DNA of 12,658 nucleotides from Candidatus Peregrinibacteria bacterium (GTDB lineage Bacteria > Patescibacteriota > Gracilibacteria > UBA1369), in contig WJJQ01000141.1 of NCBI GenBank assembly GCA_014729615.1, positions 1-12,658 of the forward strand, read 5' to 3'. Below the pieces are notes generated by a model, which saw nothing but the letters and a program-made list of their open reading frames with translations, did not search any database and had not been told where the DNA came from. The translations under genes were made by a program, and so were the position numbers. Below are positions 1 through 8,369 of the stretch, in pieces. Within the stretch, counting starts at the first letter, position 1; every line of letters begins with the position of its first letter.

Positions 1-1725
1 GAAGCGGCGAGTTTGTTGGGAAGGCTTTGCAATGAGGATCCTGCGTATGTGCTAAATAGAATTGACGAATTTGATGAGGTTTTAATGGCGGGTGTGAAAG
101 AAATTGCGTGTAAATATGATTTGCAGATTTGTGCAAAGAATATGGGAAATGTTTACACAGTTTGGGAAATTCTAATAAAGTGTGGTTTAGAACAACAGGT
201 AAAAGATTTGCTTGGTTTCGTTTTTGACAGTGGCACTTTTGATGTACAGAATTTTCTGAATGGAAAGTTTTATGAGGACTTAGATTTGTCGTATAAGTAT
301 GTTTTTTTGAAAGAATTTGTAAGTTATGGTGATAAGCTTAGTTTAAATGCAAAGAAAAAAGTTTTGATGGAAATTGCAGAGAAAAGAATTGCACTTCGTA
401 CAAAAAAAATTATGAAGACAATTTTAGATGAAGATCCACTTTTTTTAGTTTCAGTATTTCAGCGGTTGGATGAGAAACAAATGAAGGAACTTGAGGCCTT
501 ATTGCTTGAATTAATTAAAAAAATAGAATTTGCTAAATTGATTAAATTATGGCCTTTATTTGCGACAGTAGGTATTTTGGATGGACCAATAAGAATCATG
601 ATTTCTGCTTTTATCGAAGATTGTGAGATTTTCGACTATTTAAATGAAAAAGAGGAAGGTTTAGCAAAAAAGATTATTGCAATCAAAAAAGATTATGCAG
701 TTTTTATTGATCATTGTGGTATACATGATTTAGCCGGTTTGCCTGAAAGCAACTATGTGGTTAAGGTCGTTCTGGATTTGTTTACTCAAAGGGTGAGCGA
801 TGGGGATATAAATATACGGGATACAATGCCTATCTCGAATTCTGGTGAGAAAAAAGTATATGAGGCAAATATGTCAGGCTCAAAAGTGGACTTTGTAGCT
901 TGTACAAATAAACCGAGAAAGCTTGTTAAACCTGTTGTATCCCATGTTCCAGAGAAACAACCAATTGATATTAATGTTCGATTGGCACAACTTAGGGAAA
1001 AATATAAGGATGCAATTGAAGAACAAACTTGGTCGATGCGGACAAGATCAGATTGGGAAAGGCGTTGTTGGCCTCTCTCTGACGAAAGGTATGATTTTAG
1101 AGAGGCAAATACAGTAAGGAAAGTTTGTGGTGCTAGTGCTATAAAAGATAAATTAGTTGCTAAAGTTAAGCCTATTATTGTAGAAGCAGGTGGTGGAATT
1201 AGGTTTTTATCCGATGTAATTGAAATACCGAGAGACATTATTGTTTTTCCGGGGGGATCTTTAAAAATTTATCGTGGTGCAAAATTGGTATTTACTAATA
1301 ATGCAAAAATTATATGTGAAGGTAAAATTCTTGTGGAAGATGTTAAAGATAAAACTAACTTTCCTGAGTTTTGGGAGCCTATAGTAAAAATACAAGATGC
1401 AAACATTGAATTATCTGGTCCTTTTACTAAGGGTAGTTTTTTTAGAGATGTGCAATTTACCTCTTTAGGGGCAAATTTACATCCGGCTTTAGAACATAAT
1501 GAATTTCCTTTTAAAATTATAAATGCCTCCGGAATAGCTTTTAAAAGGATAGAAATTTCGCAAGCAGGAAGTTCATGGCAGTATCCATTTCAAATTATTA
1601 ATCCGGAAAATTTATATTTTGAAGAGGTTTATTTACAAAATGATTCCGGAAGGGGTATATTTCCTGATGATTTCGTCGATTATGATGCAAATTTGAAAGG
1701 GTGTTTACTAAATAGTAAGATCTAG
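1..1725 (+). CDS. Unidentified protein, 5'-truncated; helical N-terminal part and beta-helix-like C-terminal part
   Basis: I do not recognise the family. The frame is open to the left edge (first codons GAA GCG GCG AGT), so the true start is probably outside; a TTG at 13 is in frame but has no support as a start. The visible 574 residues fall into three parts. Residues 1 to about 235, counted from nt 13, are mostly amphipathic helix, with two similar stretches beginning NEDPAYVLNRIDEFDE and DEDPLFLVSVFQRLDE, which suggests helical repeats. A polar linker follows (about 260-380). From about 390 to the end there are short strands with the pattern expected of a right-handed parallel beta-helix (IIVFPGGSLKIYRGAKLVF, AKIICEGKILVED). 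Two near-identical coils lie at residues 498-517 and 524-543 (FPFKIIN and YPFQIIN). The role is unknown; a binding or surface function would be a guess, and no signal peptide can be judged without the N-terminus. The DNA looks more A+T-rich than its neighbours. It ends with TAG inside the 3' end of hflX. Confidence 0.75.
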   Translation, partial: EAASLLGRLCNEDPAYVLNRIDEFDEVLMAGVKEIACKYDLQICAKNMGNVYTVWEILIKCGLEQQVKDLLGFVFDSGTFDVQNFLNGKFYEDLDLSYKYVFLKEFVSYGDKLSLNAKKKVLMEIAEKRIALRTKKIMKTILDEDPLFLVSVFQRLDEKQMKELEALLLELIKKIEFAKLIKLWPLFATVGILDGPIRIMISAFIEDCEIFDYLNEKEEGLAKKIIAIKKDYAVFIDHCGIHDLAGLPESNYVVKVVLDLFTQRVSDGDINIRDTMPISNSGEKKVYEANMSGSKVDFVACTNKPRKLVKPVVSHVPEKQPIDINVRLAQLREKYKDAIEEQTWSMRTRSDWERRCWPLSDERYDFREANTVRKVCGASAIKDKLVAKVKPIIVEAGGGIRFLSDVIEIPRDIIVFPGGSLKIYRGAKLVFTNNAKIICEGKILVEDVKDKTNFPEFWEPIVKIQDANIELSGPFTKGSFFRDVQFTSLGANLHPALEHNEFPFKIINASGIAFKRIEISQAGSSWQYPFQIINPENLYFEEVYLQNDSGRGIFPDDFVDYDANLKGCLLNSKI

Positions 1726-2811
1726 ATTCGTCTGAATCGTTTGTTTTAATCCCTCTATCCCATCTTTCGTTTGCGTTGAAATGCAGACTGGCCGGAATTT
1801 TTTGTATTTTTGCAATACTTTCTGTTTTTTGTCAAAGAACGGGGTTGACAGTAGGTCGAGTTTGTTGAAGACATAGATGATGGGTTTTAGGAGGAGGTCC
1901 ATTTGGGCGAGGATATCTACCACGGTTTTAATTTTTTGGTTCATTTTGGGGTCGGAAATGTCGATGACGTGAAGGAGCAGGTCGGCTTCGATGGTTTCTT
2001 CCAGGGTGGAAGCGAAAGATTTAATAAGCTTTGGAGGGAGGTTTTGAATGAAGCCGATTGTGTCTGAAATAAGGACTTCTTGCTGGGAGTCGGGGAGCCA
2101 CATTTTGCCGACGCGAGTGTCGAGGGTGGCGAAAAGTTTGTCGGCGGACAGGGCTCCTTTGCCGGTCAGGGCGTTTAAGAGGCTTGTTTTACCGGCATTG
2201 GTGTAACCGATGATTCCGACGGTTTTAAAGTTTTGGCGCCGACGGCGCTCACGATGCTTTTTGCGAACTTTGCGGCATTTGGCCAATTCTTTTTTAATGG
2301 CGTCTTCTTGCTTTTTTAAGTGGCGTTTCATGAATTCAATGTTGGTTTCACCAACTCCACGAGTACCGATTCCACCCGCTTGCCTGGACAGTTCCATACC
2401 CATACCGAAAATGCGGGGTCCCATGTGATGAATGCTGGCAAGCTCTATTTCAAGCTTGGCTTCTTTGGTGGACGCGTGTTTTTGGAAAATTTTGAGAATC
2501 AGGTCTATGCGGTCCCAAACAATAAGGTCGTGTTTGCGTACAAGTTCGCTTAAATTGTAAGTTTGACGCGGCTTAAGCTCGTTGTTGACGATTATTATGT
2601 CGGCTTTGAGAGATTTGTTTTCTTCAATGATTTCGTCGATTTTGCCTCGTCCGATGAAGGTTTTGTAGTCGGGATTAAGTTTTTTCTGGATTTTTTTGAC
2701 CAGTACGACTCCGCCAAAAGTTTTAATTAAATTTTCAGCTTCCTGAAATTGATATTCAGCTGTTTTTTTGTCGATGTCGGGCGTAATGCAGTCAATAAGA
2801 ATTGCTTTCAA
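1708..2811 (-). CDS. hflX: GTPase HflX, ribosome-associated
   Basis: This 367-residue product matches HflX over its whole length. The N-terminal nucleotide-binding-like domain contains FIGRGKIDEI (52-61). A basic coiled-coil linker carries the family signature GGIGTRGVGETNIE (146-159). The G domain has G1 GYTNAGKTS (202-210), G2 FATLDTR (227-233), G3 DTIGF (250-254) and G4 NKLD (316-319). In characterised bacteria HflX binds the 50S subunit and splits stalled or heat-damaged 70S ribosomes in a GTP-dependent way. The start is TTG: no in-frame ATG lies between the upstream terminator and the conserved N-terminus, and the frame stays open upstream, so the exact start is uncertain. No Shine-Dalgarno sequence is visible. 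A strong terminator separates it from rpsG, so it needs its own promoter, which I could not find, or readthrough. Its last 18 nt overlap the convergent gene on the plus strand. Confidence 0.95.
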   Translation of the reverse strand: MKAILIDCITPDIDKKTAEYQFQEAENLIKTFGGVVLVKKIQKKLNPDYKTFIGRGKIDEIIEENKSLKADIIIVNNELKPRQTYNLSELVRKHDLIVWDRIDLILKIFQKHASTKEAKLEIELASIHHMGPRIFGMGMELSRQAGGIGTRGVGETNIEFMKRHLKKQEDAIKKELAKCRKVRKKHRERRRRQNFKTVGIIGYTNAGKTSLLNALTGKGALSADKLFATLDTRVGKMWLPDSQQEVLISDTIGFIQNLPPKLIKSFASTLEETIEADLLLHVIDISDPKMNQKIKTVVDILAQMDLLLKPIIYVFNKLDLLSTPFFDKKQKVLQKYKKFRPVCISTQTKDGIEGLKQTIQTNLDLTI

Positions 2812-2836
2812 AGGTTGGATTAGTTGTGTAGGAAAT

Positions 2837-2870
2837 AAAAAAAGCCCCGCGCCTTGGACAAGGGCGGGGC
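2837..2870 (-). terminator. Intrinsic terminator after rpsG
   Basis: On the minus strand a GC-rich hairpin begins 10 nt after the rpsG stop codon. The outer stem GCCCCGC (2864-2870) pairs with GCGGGGC (2844-2850) over seven G-C pairs. After one unpaired base at 2851, an inner CCTT/AAGG stem (2860-2863 with 2852-2855) closes a four-base loop (2856-2859). Seven T residues follow directly (2837-2843). This is a textbook Rho-independent terminator that ends the rpoB-ssb-rpoC-rpsL-rpsG transcript before hflX. The plus strand lacks a T run after the hairpin, so it acts in one direction. Confidence 0.93.
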
Positions 2871-2880
2871 GTGAAATTTA

Positions 2881-3333
2881 CTAGTATCTCGCAAAGTGCG
2901 CGAATGCTTTGTTGGCTATTGCCATCTTGATTGTGTCTTCCTTTTTCTTGATGGACGCGCCTTCGCCGTTTGCCGCCGCCAATAGTTCATTGGCAAGTTT
3001 CTTGGACATGGGAGCACCTTTTCCGGCTCTGCTGGCTCCAATAAGCCATCTGAAAGCCAATGCGACCTGGCGTTCCGGTTTTACTTCAACGGGAATCTGA
3101 TAAACGGCACCACCGATTCTTTTAGCTCTTACCTCAAGATTGGGTTTGATGTTTGTAATCGCTTTTTCAAACACTTTGTCAGGGTATTTGTCTTTTTCTG
3201 AAATTAGTGAAAGTGTGTCTTTAAAGATTTTTCTAGCGACGTTTTTTTTACCGTCATTCATTAGGTAATTAATGAATTTCTCCTGCAAAGGAGTGGAATT
3301 GTCCGGTACGTAATTGCATTTCTTTTGTGCCAT
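2881..3333 (-). CDS. rpsG: 30S ribosomal protein S7 (uS7)
   Basis: This 150-residue protein is uS7, which nucleates assembly of the 30S head by binding the 3' domain of 16S rRNA and lines the E site. Conserved stretches include LQEKFINYLMNDGKKNVARKIF (17-38), the KRIGGAVYQIPVEVKPERQVALAFRWL block (about 71-97) and the C-terminal ANKAFAHF. Length is close to the family norm of about 156, and it lacks the long C-terminal extension of enterobacterial S7. The ATG at 3333 fits the usual N-terminus; the upstream bases are A/T-rich without a Shine-Dalgarno sequence. It lies 22 nt after rpsL and is the last gene before the terminator. In many bacteria fusA and tuf follow rpsG; here they do not. Confidence 0.97.
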   Translation of the reverse strand: MAQKKCNYVPDNSTPLQEKFINYLMNDGKKNVARKIFKDTLSLISEKDKYPDKVFEKAITNIKPNLEVRAKRIGGAVYQIPVEVKPERQVALAFRWLIGASRAGKGAPMSKKLANELLAAANGEGASIKKKEDTIKMAIANKAFAHFARY

Positions 3334-3355
3334 ATTCTTTAACTTATCTTAATTA

Positions 3356-3769
3356 TTATTTCTTGGGTTTTTTGGTTCCGTAAAGCGAGCGTCCCTGTTT
3401 TCTGTCGTTTACGCCCTGTGTATCAAGTTTTCCACGAATAATGTGATAACGCACACCGGGTAAATCTTTTACTCTTCCACCTCTGATCATAACCACACTG
3501 TGTTCCTGTAAATTATGGCCTTCTCCGGGGATGTAAGCGTTAACTTCCACACCGTTGGTCAGTCTTACTCTGGCGTATTTTCGAAGAGCCGAGTTAGGCT
3601 TTTTAGGTGTCATGGTTGTAACTTTCAGGCAAACTCCGCGTTTTTGCGGTGCCGCAAGATCAACGCTAACGTTTTTCAATGTGTTCATTGAAGATAATAA
3701 AGCCGGTGCTTTACTTTTTTTCATTCTACTTTTGCGTGGTTTTCTGATTAATTGATTGATTGTAGGCAT
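3356..3769 (-). CDS. rpsL: 30S ribosomal protein S12 (uS12)
   Basis: This 137-residue protein is uS12, which sits at the decoding centre of the 30S subunit and takes part in codon recognition. The core is very conserved: TPKKPNSALRKYARVRLTNG (54-73), GEGHNLQEHSVVMIRGGRVKDLPG (82-105) and VRYHIIRG. The lysines equivalent to E. coli K42 and K87, where streptomycin-resistance changes occur, are present (K56 and K101), as is the aspartate equivalent to D88 (D102), the methylthiolation site in some bacteria. About 13 extra residues precede PQKRGV, as in Bacillus-type S12 and unlike E. coli. The ATG at 3769 fits the family N-terminus (MPTINQLIRKPR). It follows rpoC after 73 nt, the longest gap inside the operon, and no convincing promoter or terminator was found there. 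Confidence 0.97.
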   Translation of the reverse strand: MPTINQLIRKPRKSRMKKSKAPALLSSMNTLKNVSVDLAAPQKRGVCLKVTTMTPKKPNSALRKYARVRLTNGVEVNAYIPGEGHNLQEHSVVMIRGGRVKDLPGVRYHIIRGKLDTQGVNDRKQGRSLYGTKKPKK

Positions 3770-3842
3770 AATATTTCGTTTGATTTCTTTTGAATTGCGA
3801 GGGTTACTTTACATAAAGGGTAAAAATAATGCAAGAGCAATA

Positions 3843-6800
3843 TTAAACAATTGTTAATTCCATGTTTTTGTCTTCTTCTTCATTATCTACAACTTTTTCT
3901 TCGATTACTTTTCCTTCCTTTTTCATTTGCTCCTTCATTTCTGTTGTAAGTTCAGGGTGTCTTCGAATAAACGTTTCTCCCGCAGGGATCAGTTTACCAA
4001 TGATAACGTTTTCTTTAAGCCCTTCAAGATCATCCACTTTATTTGTAGTGGATGCTTCAACAAGCACACGAATCGTTTCCTGGAACGATGCCGCCGATAA
4101 CCAGCTTTCAGTACATAATGAAACTCGAGTTAAACCAAGTAAAAGACGTTCACCCTGTAAAGGACGTTTTCCTTCTTCTTCAAGGGCTTTGTTGATTTCT
4201 TCAAACTTCATTATATCAACAAGTTCACCCGGTAATAAATGAGTGTCGCCCGCATCCAACACACGTACTTTAGAAAGCATTTGTCTTGCTATAATTTCAA
4301 TGTGCTTGTCGTTAATTGTTTGTCCCTGAGAAGCGTAAATGCTTTGTACTTCAGTCATTATGTATTTCTGAACTGTGTACAGGTCGGTCAGTTTCATTAA
4401 TTCACGTAGATTTAAATGTCCCGCAGTAAGTGCATCACCTTTTTTAACAATTTGATTGTTCTTAACTTTCAATGTTCTTTGAGCCGGAACTTTATAAACT
4501 TTGGTTACGTTTCCTTCTGAAACAAGAACAACTTTTGTGTCTGAAACGGATTGAACTTTTCCGGCTTCTTTTGCTCTTATTACGCTCTTATTGTGGTCGT
4601 TTTTGGCCAGTACATCTTTAATTTTAATTTTGTCACCTTCTTTGACGGCGGGGGAGTAGTCGCTGCTGAAAGGATATTCTTGTTCAATAGGTTCGTCGGA
4701 AGTTATGGTTATGTCTACGGTTCCACCTTTGGTGCTTACCTTTGCTTTACCGGAAATTTCGGCCAATACCGCCGGATTTTTTGGTGTTCTGGCTTCGAAA
4801 AGTTCTTCAACGCGTGTCAAACCTTGTGTAATGTCACCTTCACCGGCAACACCACCCATGTGGAAAGTACGCATAGTTAACTGTGTACCCGGTTCACCAA
4901 TAGATTGAGCCGCTATAATACCAACGGCGGTTCCCAGATCTACAGTTTTATTTCGACCAAGGTCTCTACCGTAACACTTAACGCAAATTCCGCCTTTTGT
5001 CTGGCATGTCATAACCGAACGAACCAAAACTTTTTCGATATTGCGTTCATTAATAAGGTTTAAAGTAGCTTTGTCGATTTCAGTATCCGCATCGATTAAA
5101 ACTTCTCCGGATTTTTTATCGATCACGGGTTGCGCGATCACGCGACCGTAGATTCTATGTTCGAACGATTCTCCGATTTGTTCACTTTCTTCACGTGTTA
5201 CAACGTGAGCGTAGTCTGATCCGCAATCATATTCACGGATTACCACGTCTTGAACGGCATCCACCAAACGTCGGGTTAAATAACCCGCTTCAGCGGTTTT
5301 TAGCGCCGTATCGGATTTACCTTTACGTCCACCATGCGTCGCGATGAAGTATTCAAGAATGGTGAATCCTTCTTTCAAATTAGATTTGATCGGTAATTCA
5401 ATGGTTCTACCTGCCGGATTGGCAACAAGTCCTTTGATACCGCATAGCTGAGTGATCTGTCCCCAGTTACCGCGGGCTCCGGAATTGATCATGTAATGAA
5501 GATCATTTTCATCATCAATGTTTTTGATCATTGAATTGGTGACTTTGGTCTTGGTTTCGGACCAAACTTTAATGGTGTGATTATATCTTTCGTCATCGGT
5601 CATTAATCCTTTGGAATAAAAGTCTGAAATTTGTTTAACTTTCGATGTCGCGTCGTCAATGATATCTTCTTTTTCTTCCGGAACAATCATATCTGAATGT
5701 GCGATTGAAAGACCTGATTTTGTCGCGAACAAGAAGCCGAGTCTCTTCAAATGATCCGCAAGTACAGATGTTTTTTCTTGATTGGTTTTGTTGTACGCGT
5801 CAGCTACGATTGCGGCCAGTTGCTTTTTGCCGACCGTTTCATTTATGTAATCGAGTTCTTCAGGTATAACGCTGTTAAAAATTAGTCTTCCAAGTGTTGT
5901 TTCTTTTAATTCGTCTTTTGTTCTTGCGATAATTGGTGCCTGGATATCAAGGTAACCCATTTGGTAAGCAATCATTGCTTCGTTAATGTTAGAAAAGGTC
6001 ATTCCTTCACCGGTTTTACCTGGTGTCATTTTTGTCAGGTAATAACAACCAAGTACCATGTCTTGAGTGGGAGTGATGATAGGTTCTCCGGCTGAAGGCT
6101 TTAATAAGTTTGACGCTGAAGTAATGATCTCGTGAGCTTCTTTTTGCGCCTGGGCGGATAGGGGAACGTGAACGGCCATCTGGTCTCCATCGAAGTCGGC
6201 GTTGAATGCCGCGCAAACCAGTGGATGGATTTGAATCGCTTTACCTTCTACGAGTACGGGCTGGAAGGCCTGAATACCCAAACGGTGCAATGTCGGCGCA
6301 CGGTTTAATAGTACATATCTGTCTCTGGTAACTTCTTCAAGAATGTCCCAAACCTCTTTTTTATTTGCGGTAATCAGTTTTTCCGCGTTTTTAATGTTGT
6401 GCGCGTATCCGTCACGAATCAAACGGCCTATAACGAACGGTTTAAACAATTCCAAAGCCATTGTCTTCGGAATTCCGCATTGATGCAGTTTTAATTTCGG
6501 ACCGACCACAATTACGGAACGACCGGAATAATCGACACGTTTACCTAAAAGGTTTTGTCTGAAGCGACCTTGTTTACCTTTAAGCATGTCAGAAAGTGAT
6601 CGCAGTTTTCTTTTATCGCCACTGTTGAATACTGTTTTACCTTGTCTTGCGCTATTGTTTAACAAAGTATCAACCGCTTCCTGCAACATACGTTTTTCAT
6701 TTCGGCAAATTACTTCGGGTGCTCCTATGGCCATTAGTCTTTTCAGACGATTGTTTCTATTAATAACTCTTCGGTAAAGGTCGTTTAAGTCAGACGCGGC

Positions 6801-7745
6801 GAATCTTCCACCATCAAGTTGCACCATGGGTCGCAGATCGGGCGGAATGACCGGTAAGGTGGTCATAATCATCCATTCCGGACGAATTGCCGCTTTCATC
6901 AAGCTTCCGGCAAGTTTGATTCGTTTCATTATTTTCTTTTGCTTTTGTCCGGATGCTTTCTTTAGGTCAACATTCAGTTCGTGAATTAATTTTTCCAGAT
7001 CAATTTCTTCGATTATTTGTCTGATTGCTTCCGCACCGATTCCGGCATTGAAAATTTGACCGAACTTTGTGGACATATCTCTGTATTCAAGTTCAGAAAG
7101 AACTTTACCTATTTTTAATCCTTCCAAATCGTTTTTGGTTGTGCGGTGCTGTTCGTCCAGTTCTTCAATTTTTTGAGCCAATTCTTTTTCTTTGCTTTCA
7201 TCTTTTTTGGCTTCTTTATATTCGTCTTGCAGTTTCTTGCGAAGATTTTTATATTCGCTCGTTAATTGTTCTTTAGCTTCTATTTTCGCGTCGTCGTCTA
7301 CTTTTGTTACAACGTATGCCGCGAAATACACAACCTGTTCGATGGCTTTAATGGGAAGATCAATAAGTAGCCCGATACGACTGGGTGTTGATCTTAAAAA
7401 CCAAATGTGCGTTACAGGGACGGCAAGCTTAATGTGCCCCATTCTTTCGCGACGCACACTTGAGCGGGTTACTTCCACTCCACACTTTTCACAAATAACC
7501 CCCTTGTAACGAATTCTTTTATATTTTCCGCAATAACATTCCCAGTTTTTGGTGGGACCGAAAATTCGTTCACAAAAAAGACCGTCTCGTTCAGGTTTTT
7601 GTGTACGATAGTTGATGGTTTCAGGTTTCTTAACCTCACCATTTGACCATTCGAGAATTTCGTCAGGAGATGCCACCGCAATTGATATCGCGTCGAAATA
7701 ATCGAGATTGGTTAATGTTGGTTTATCAAACTGTTTTGAGTTCAT
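3843..7745 (-). CDS. rpoC: DNA-directed RNA polymerase subunit beta-prime
   Basis: This 1300-residue protein is the beta-prime subunit, which holds the catalytic magnesium and forms the clamp. The N-terminal zinc site has C70, C72, C85 and C88. A charged coiled-coil-like stretch spans about 150-215. The active-site motif NADFDGDQ is at 515-522, with its three magnesium-binding aspartates. The second zinc site has C841, C914, C921 and C924. The bridge helix lies near 815-840. The trigger loop region (VGIIAAQSIGEPGTQLTMRTFHMGG, 941-965) continues directly into the segment TRVEELFEAR without the large insertion found in many proteobacteria. The C-terminal block LSAASFQETIRVLVEA (1216-1231) is normal and is followed by a short acidic tail (EEKVVDNEEEDKN). 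The ATG at 7745 gives the normal N-terminus; there is no Shine-Dalgarno sequence, but a T9A6 run lies just upstream. It starts 21 nt after ssb, so co-transcription is likely. Confidence 0.98.
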   Translation of the reverse strand: MNSKQFDKPTLTNLDYFDAISIAVASPDEILEWSNGEVKKPETINYRTQKPERDGLFCERIFGPTKNWECYCGKYKRIRYKGVICEKCGVEVTRSSVRRERMGHIKLAVPVTHIWFLRSTPSRIGLLIDLPIKAIEQVVYFAAYVVTKVDDDAKIEAKEQLTSEYKNLRKKLQDEYKEAKKDESKEKELAQKIEELDEQHRTTKNDLEGLKIGKVLSELEYRDMSTKFGQIFNAGIGAEAIRQIIEEIDLEKLIHELNVDLKKASGQKQKKIMKRIKLAGSLMKAAIRPEWMIMTTLPVIPPDLRPMVQLDGGRFAASDLNDLYRRVINRNNRLKRLMAIGAPEVICRNEKRMLQEAVDTLLNNSARQGKTVFNSGDKRKLRSLSDMLKGKQGRFRQNLLGKRVDYSGRSVIVVGPKLKLHQCGIPKTMALELFKPFVIGRLIRDGYAHNIKNAEKLITANKKEVWDILEEVTRDRYVLLNRAPTLHRLGIQAFQPVLVEGKAIQIHPLVCAAFNADFDGDQMAVHVPLSAQAQKEAHEIITSASNLLKPSAGEPIITPTQDMVLGCYYLTKMTPGKTGEGMTFSNINEAMIAYQMGYLDIQAPIIARTKDELKETTLGRLIFNSVIPEELDYINETVGKKQLAAIVADAYNKTNQEKTSVLADHLKRLGFLFATKSGLSIAHSDMIVPEEKEDIIDDATSKVKQISDFYSKGLMTDDERYNHTIKVWSETKTKVTNSMIKNIDDENDLHYMINSGARGNWGQITQLCGIKGLVANPAGRTIELPIKSNLKEGFTILEYFIATHGGRKGKSDTALKTAEAGYLTRRLVDAVQDVVIREYDCGSDYAHVVTREESEQIGESFEHRIYGRVIAQPVIDKKSGEVLIDADTEIDKATLNLINERNIEKVLVRSVMTCQTKGGICVKCYGRDLGRNKTVDLGTAVGIIAAQSIGEPGTQLTMRTFHMGGVAGEGDITQGLTRVEELFEARTPKNPAVLAEISGKAKVSTKGGTVDITITSDEPIEQEYPFSSDYSPAVKEGDKIKIKDVLAKNDHNKSVIRAKEAGKVQSVSDTKVVLVSEGNVTKVYKVPAQRTLKVKNNQIVKKGDALTAGHLNLRELMKLTDLYTVQKYIMTEVQSIYASQGQTINDKHIEIIARQMLSKVRVLDAGDTHLLPGELVDIMKFEEINKALEEEGKRPLQGERLLLGLTRVSLCTESWLSAASFQETIRVLVEASTTNKVDDLEGLKENVIIGKLIPAGETFIRRHPELTTEMKEQMKKEGKVIEEKVVDNEEEDKNMELTIV

Positions 7746-7766
7746 AGGTTTTTTAAAAAAAAATTA

Positions 7767-8327
7767 TTATAATCCTAGATCAGAGTCGATATCGACTTTC
7801 TTTTGTTCCTCTTTTTCGTTTTCTTGAGGAGTTTCAGCAGAGCTTTCCTCTGTTGGTTTTTCTTCAGTGGGTTCTTTTGGTTCAGCTACCGGTTGTTCTG
7901 TCTTTTCTTCGCTTGGTTTTGAGGAAGAGTCAGTGTCGTAGTTTTCATTATCTCCGCTATTGTCGGGAATATAGTCTTGCATGTCGTCTCCTTCACTTCT
8001 TTTATCTAACATGATCATGTCTTGAACCACGATTTCCGTTCGGAATTTTTTTGTACCTTCCGGTGTGTCCCAGCTGCGGGTTTTTAAGTATCCTTCAACG
8101 TATACAAGTTTTCCTTTCTTTAAATATGTTGAACAAATGTCAGCAAGTTTTGCCCACGCAACCAAGTCATGATATTCGGCCGAATTCAATTTGCGACCAT
8201 CTTTGGTTACCCATTCTCTGTTTGTTGCGATACCAAAAGTAACAACTTTTTGTCCGCTGGGTGTTTCGCGTGTTTCGGGATCCCGTGTCAGGTTTCCAAC
8301 TAGAATAACTTTATTTATGCTTCTCAT
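7767..8327 (-). CDS. ssb: Single-stranded DNA-binding protein
   Basis: This 186-residue protein is a bacterial SSB, which coats single-stranded DNA in replication, recombination and repair. The OB-fold occupies residues 1 to about 110, starting MRSINKVILVGNLTRDPE, with aromatic residues W39, W58 and W86 near the positions of ssDNA-stacking tryptophans in E. coli SSB. Residues 111-186 form a disordered, acidic, Pro/Glu/Ser/Thr-rich linker with an EPTEEKPTEE near-repeat. The C-terminal tip reads VDIDSDLGL: it is acidic, but lacks the final Pro-Phe that binds partner proteins in most bacterial SSBs. The gene sits between rpoB (42 nt upstream) and rpoC (21 nt downstream), which is unusual; ssb is commonly found between rpsF and rpsR or alone. 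The ATG at 8327 agrees with the family N-terminus; no Shine-Dalgarno sequence is visible. Single-copy status in this genome cannot be told from the window. Confidence 0.96.
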   Translation of the reverse strand: MRSINKVILVGNLTRDPETRETPSGQKVVTFGIATNREWVTKDGRKLNSAEYHDLVAWAKLADICSTYLKKGKLVYVEGYLKTRSWDTPEGTKKFRTEIVVQDMIMLDKRSEGDDMQDYIPDNSGDNENYDTDSSSKPSEEKTEQPVAEPKEPTEEKPTEESSAETPQENEKEEQKKVDIDSDLGL

Positions 8328-8369
8328 TATATTTTTAGGTTAATTGTTAAGTTTCTGTTAAACGGATAA

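Noticed and set aside
786..1238. Minus-strand open frame of 150 codons inside the left-edge gene
   Set aside because: It lies fully within a longer plus-strand frame with protein-like sequence, shows no known motif, and has no upstream signal.
3770..3842. Internal promoter for rpsL in the 73-nt gap (TTGCAT, 17 bp, TAAAGT) and a small imperfect hairpin
   Set aside because: The boxes match the consensus poorly (three and four of six) and the hairpin loop is very tight with no T run; chance is a good explanation in A/T-rich DNA.
4551..4880. Plus-strand open frame of 109 codons opposite rpoC
   Set aside because: It is antisense to conserved beta-prime sequence and its translation is rich in Phe, Gly and Tyr in an unstructured way; it is a shadow frame. 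The same holds for the other plus-strand frames over rpoC, ssb and rpoB.
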